Assembly: GCA_947626615.1 (NCBI GenBank) | Contig: CANQSW010000081.1 | Span: forward strand, 1 to 6,081 | Reading direction: 5' to 3' | Length of the DNA: 6,081 nt | Source of the DNA: an uncultured Peptococcaceae bacterium | Lineage (GTDB): Bacteria > Bacillota > Dehalobacteriia > UBA4068 > UBA4997 | In this document: positions 5,761 to 6,081 of the stretch, piece by piece | Layout of the letters: each line of letters begins with the position of its first letter | Numbering within the stretch: the first letter of the stretch is position 1 | Translations under genes and position numbers: made by a program | The notes under the pieces: generated by a model | Told to the model about the DNA's origin: nothing | What the model saw: the letters and a program-made list of their open reading frames with translations, nothing else | Databases searched by the model: none

Positions 5761-5849
5761 TACAAATTTATGAAAAAATTTCCCCCGCCTAAAATAATTT
5801 TTCCTTTTTACGCCGGCGGCGGTCGGGCGGCAAAAAGCGAAAAAAAGCA

Positions 5850-5878
5850 TTGACTTTCCGCCCGTGATTCATTAGAAT
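5850..5878 (+). promoter_or_regulatory. Sigma-A type promoter of tRNA-Arg
   Basis: TTGACT (5850-5855), a 17-base spacer and TAGAAT (5873-5878) lie 16 bases before the mature tRNA. Two A-tracts at 5832-5846 directly upstream could serve as an UP element. Confidence 0.85.
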
Positions 5879-5894
5879 ATATTGTACAGTTTGC

Positions 5895-5969
5895 GCGCCT
5901 GTAGCTCAGTGGATAGAGCGTCGGCCTCCGGAGCCGAAAGCGTAGGTTCGATCCCTATCAGGCGTACCA
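5895..5969 (+). tRNA. tRNA-Arg (anticodon CCG)
   Basis: A complete 75-base cloverleaf with encoded CCA. The acceptor stem is GCGCCTG with CAGGCGT (one G-T pair), and the discriminator is A. The D-arm is GCTC..GAGC. The anticodon stem TCGGC/GCCGA holds the loop CTCCGGA, giving anticodon CCG for CGG codons. The T-arm is GTAGG-TTCGATC-CCTAT. It is divergent from the mmd operon, with its own promoter and a hairpin terminator right behind it. Confidence 0.96.
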
Positions 5970-6010
5970 AATATAGAGGGCGGCACGTTTATGTGTCGCC
6001 CTCTATATTT
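5969..6010 (+). terminator. Hairpin terminator after tRNA-Arg
   Basis: An 18-bp stem (5969-5986 with 5993-6010, one G-T pair) closes a six-base loop. It begins at the last base of the encoded CCA. The lower stem is AT-rich and its 3' arm ends TATATTT, serving as the T-rich part. The symmetry would let it work on both strands. Confidence 0.8.
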
Positions 6011-6021
6011 ATGTACATCTG

Positions 6022-6081
6022 GCGGGAGCGAACCGTAGGTTCGACAGCCGAGCGCCCAAGAAGCCAAGCGTGAAACGCGCC
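6022..6081. repeat. Inverted copy of the left-end tRNA-adjacent repeat, running off the window
   Basis: After the tRNA-Arg terminator, CGAACC GTA GGTTCG (6029-6043) forms an inverted repeat followed by AGCCGAGCGCCCAAG (6046-6060). Read on the minus strand, about 6066-6024 aligns with 207-248 at the left end with a few one-base gaps and substitutions, and the 15-mer is an exact reverse complement of 170-184. CGTAGGTTCGA (6034-6044) is also identical to the T-arm segment of tRNA-Arg at 5941-5951. No coding role is seen. Confidence 0.65.

Larger units (their letters stand above)
5535..5849. other. Non-coding divergent region: mce operon leader and AT-rich promoter zone
   Basis: No supportable protein or RNA gene was seen in this stretch. 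From the mce start outward it holds the ribosome site (5546-5541), about 80 bases of mixed composition, a terminator-like hairpin (5629-5648), an odd palindrome (5688-5702), and an AT-rich zone (about 5700-5805) with a candidate mce promoter. A GC-rich block (about 5810-5831) and two A-tracts (5832-5846) then lead to the tRNA-Arg promoter. The A-tracts directly upstream of the -35 box could act as an UP element. Confidence 0.6.

Noticed and set aside
5882..6073. Short plus-strand open frame over tRNA-Arg
   Set aside because: It translates the tRNA and its terminator; such frames over tRNAs are a known annotation artefact.

Overview
The window most likely comes from an anaerobic Firmicute of the Negativicutes type (Veillonella, Phascolarctobacterium or Acidaminococcus relatives). 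That is inferred from an mmd operon with the epimerase gene in front; the sequence alone does not fix the genus. All five protein genes of the main operon, the lone transporter gene and tRNA-Trp lie on the minus strand. Only tRNA-Arg lies on the plus strand.

Layout from left to right. Positions 1-250 hold no gene: a 31-bp tandem repeat (1-105), a 40-bp GC-rich tandem repeat (106-225), then a short tRNA T-arm-like inverted repeat. Next come a terminator, tRNA-Trp(CCA) with a consensus promoter, and an AEC-family transporter gene with its own promoter. The core, 1491-5534, is transcribed right to left as mce-mmdA-mmdD-mmdC-mmdB and ends in a strong terminator at 1423-1459. The 360-bp gap at 5535-5894 holds the operon's long leader and candidate promoter and, divergently, a consensus promoter for tRNA-Arg(CCG). 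After the tRNA-Arg terminator, a repeat related to the left-end repeat begins in inverted orientation and runs off the window.

How the genes work together: this is the end of the succinate-to-propionate route. Methylmalonyl-CoA mutase (not in this window) makes (R)-methylmalonyl-CoA. Mce epimerises it to the (S) form. The membrane-bound, biotin-dependent methylmalonyl-CoA decarboxylase then decarboxylates it to propionyl-CoA and uses the energy to export Na+. MmdA is the carboxyltransferase, MmdC the biotin carrier, MmdB the Na+-translocating membrane decarboxylase and MmdD the small membrane anchor. Each gene has a clear Shine-Dalgarno sequence, and mmdD/mmdC overlap by one base. The AEC carrier may move an organic acid tied to this metabolism, but its substrate cannot be read from the sequence.

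I see no phage, defence or clearly undescribed enzymatic system. The least explained parts are the tRNA-adjacent repeats at both ends and the structured leader in front of mce.
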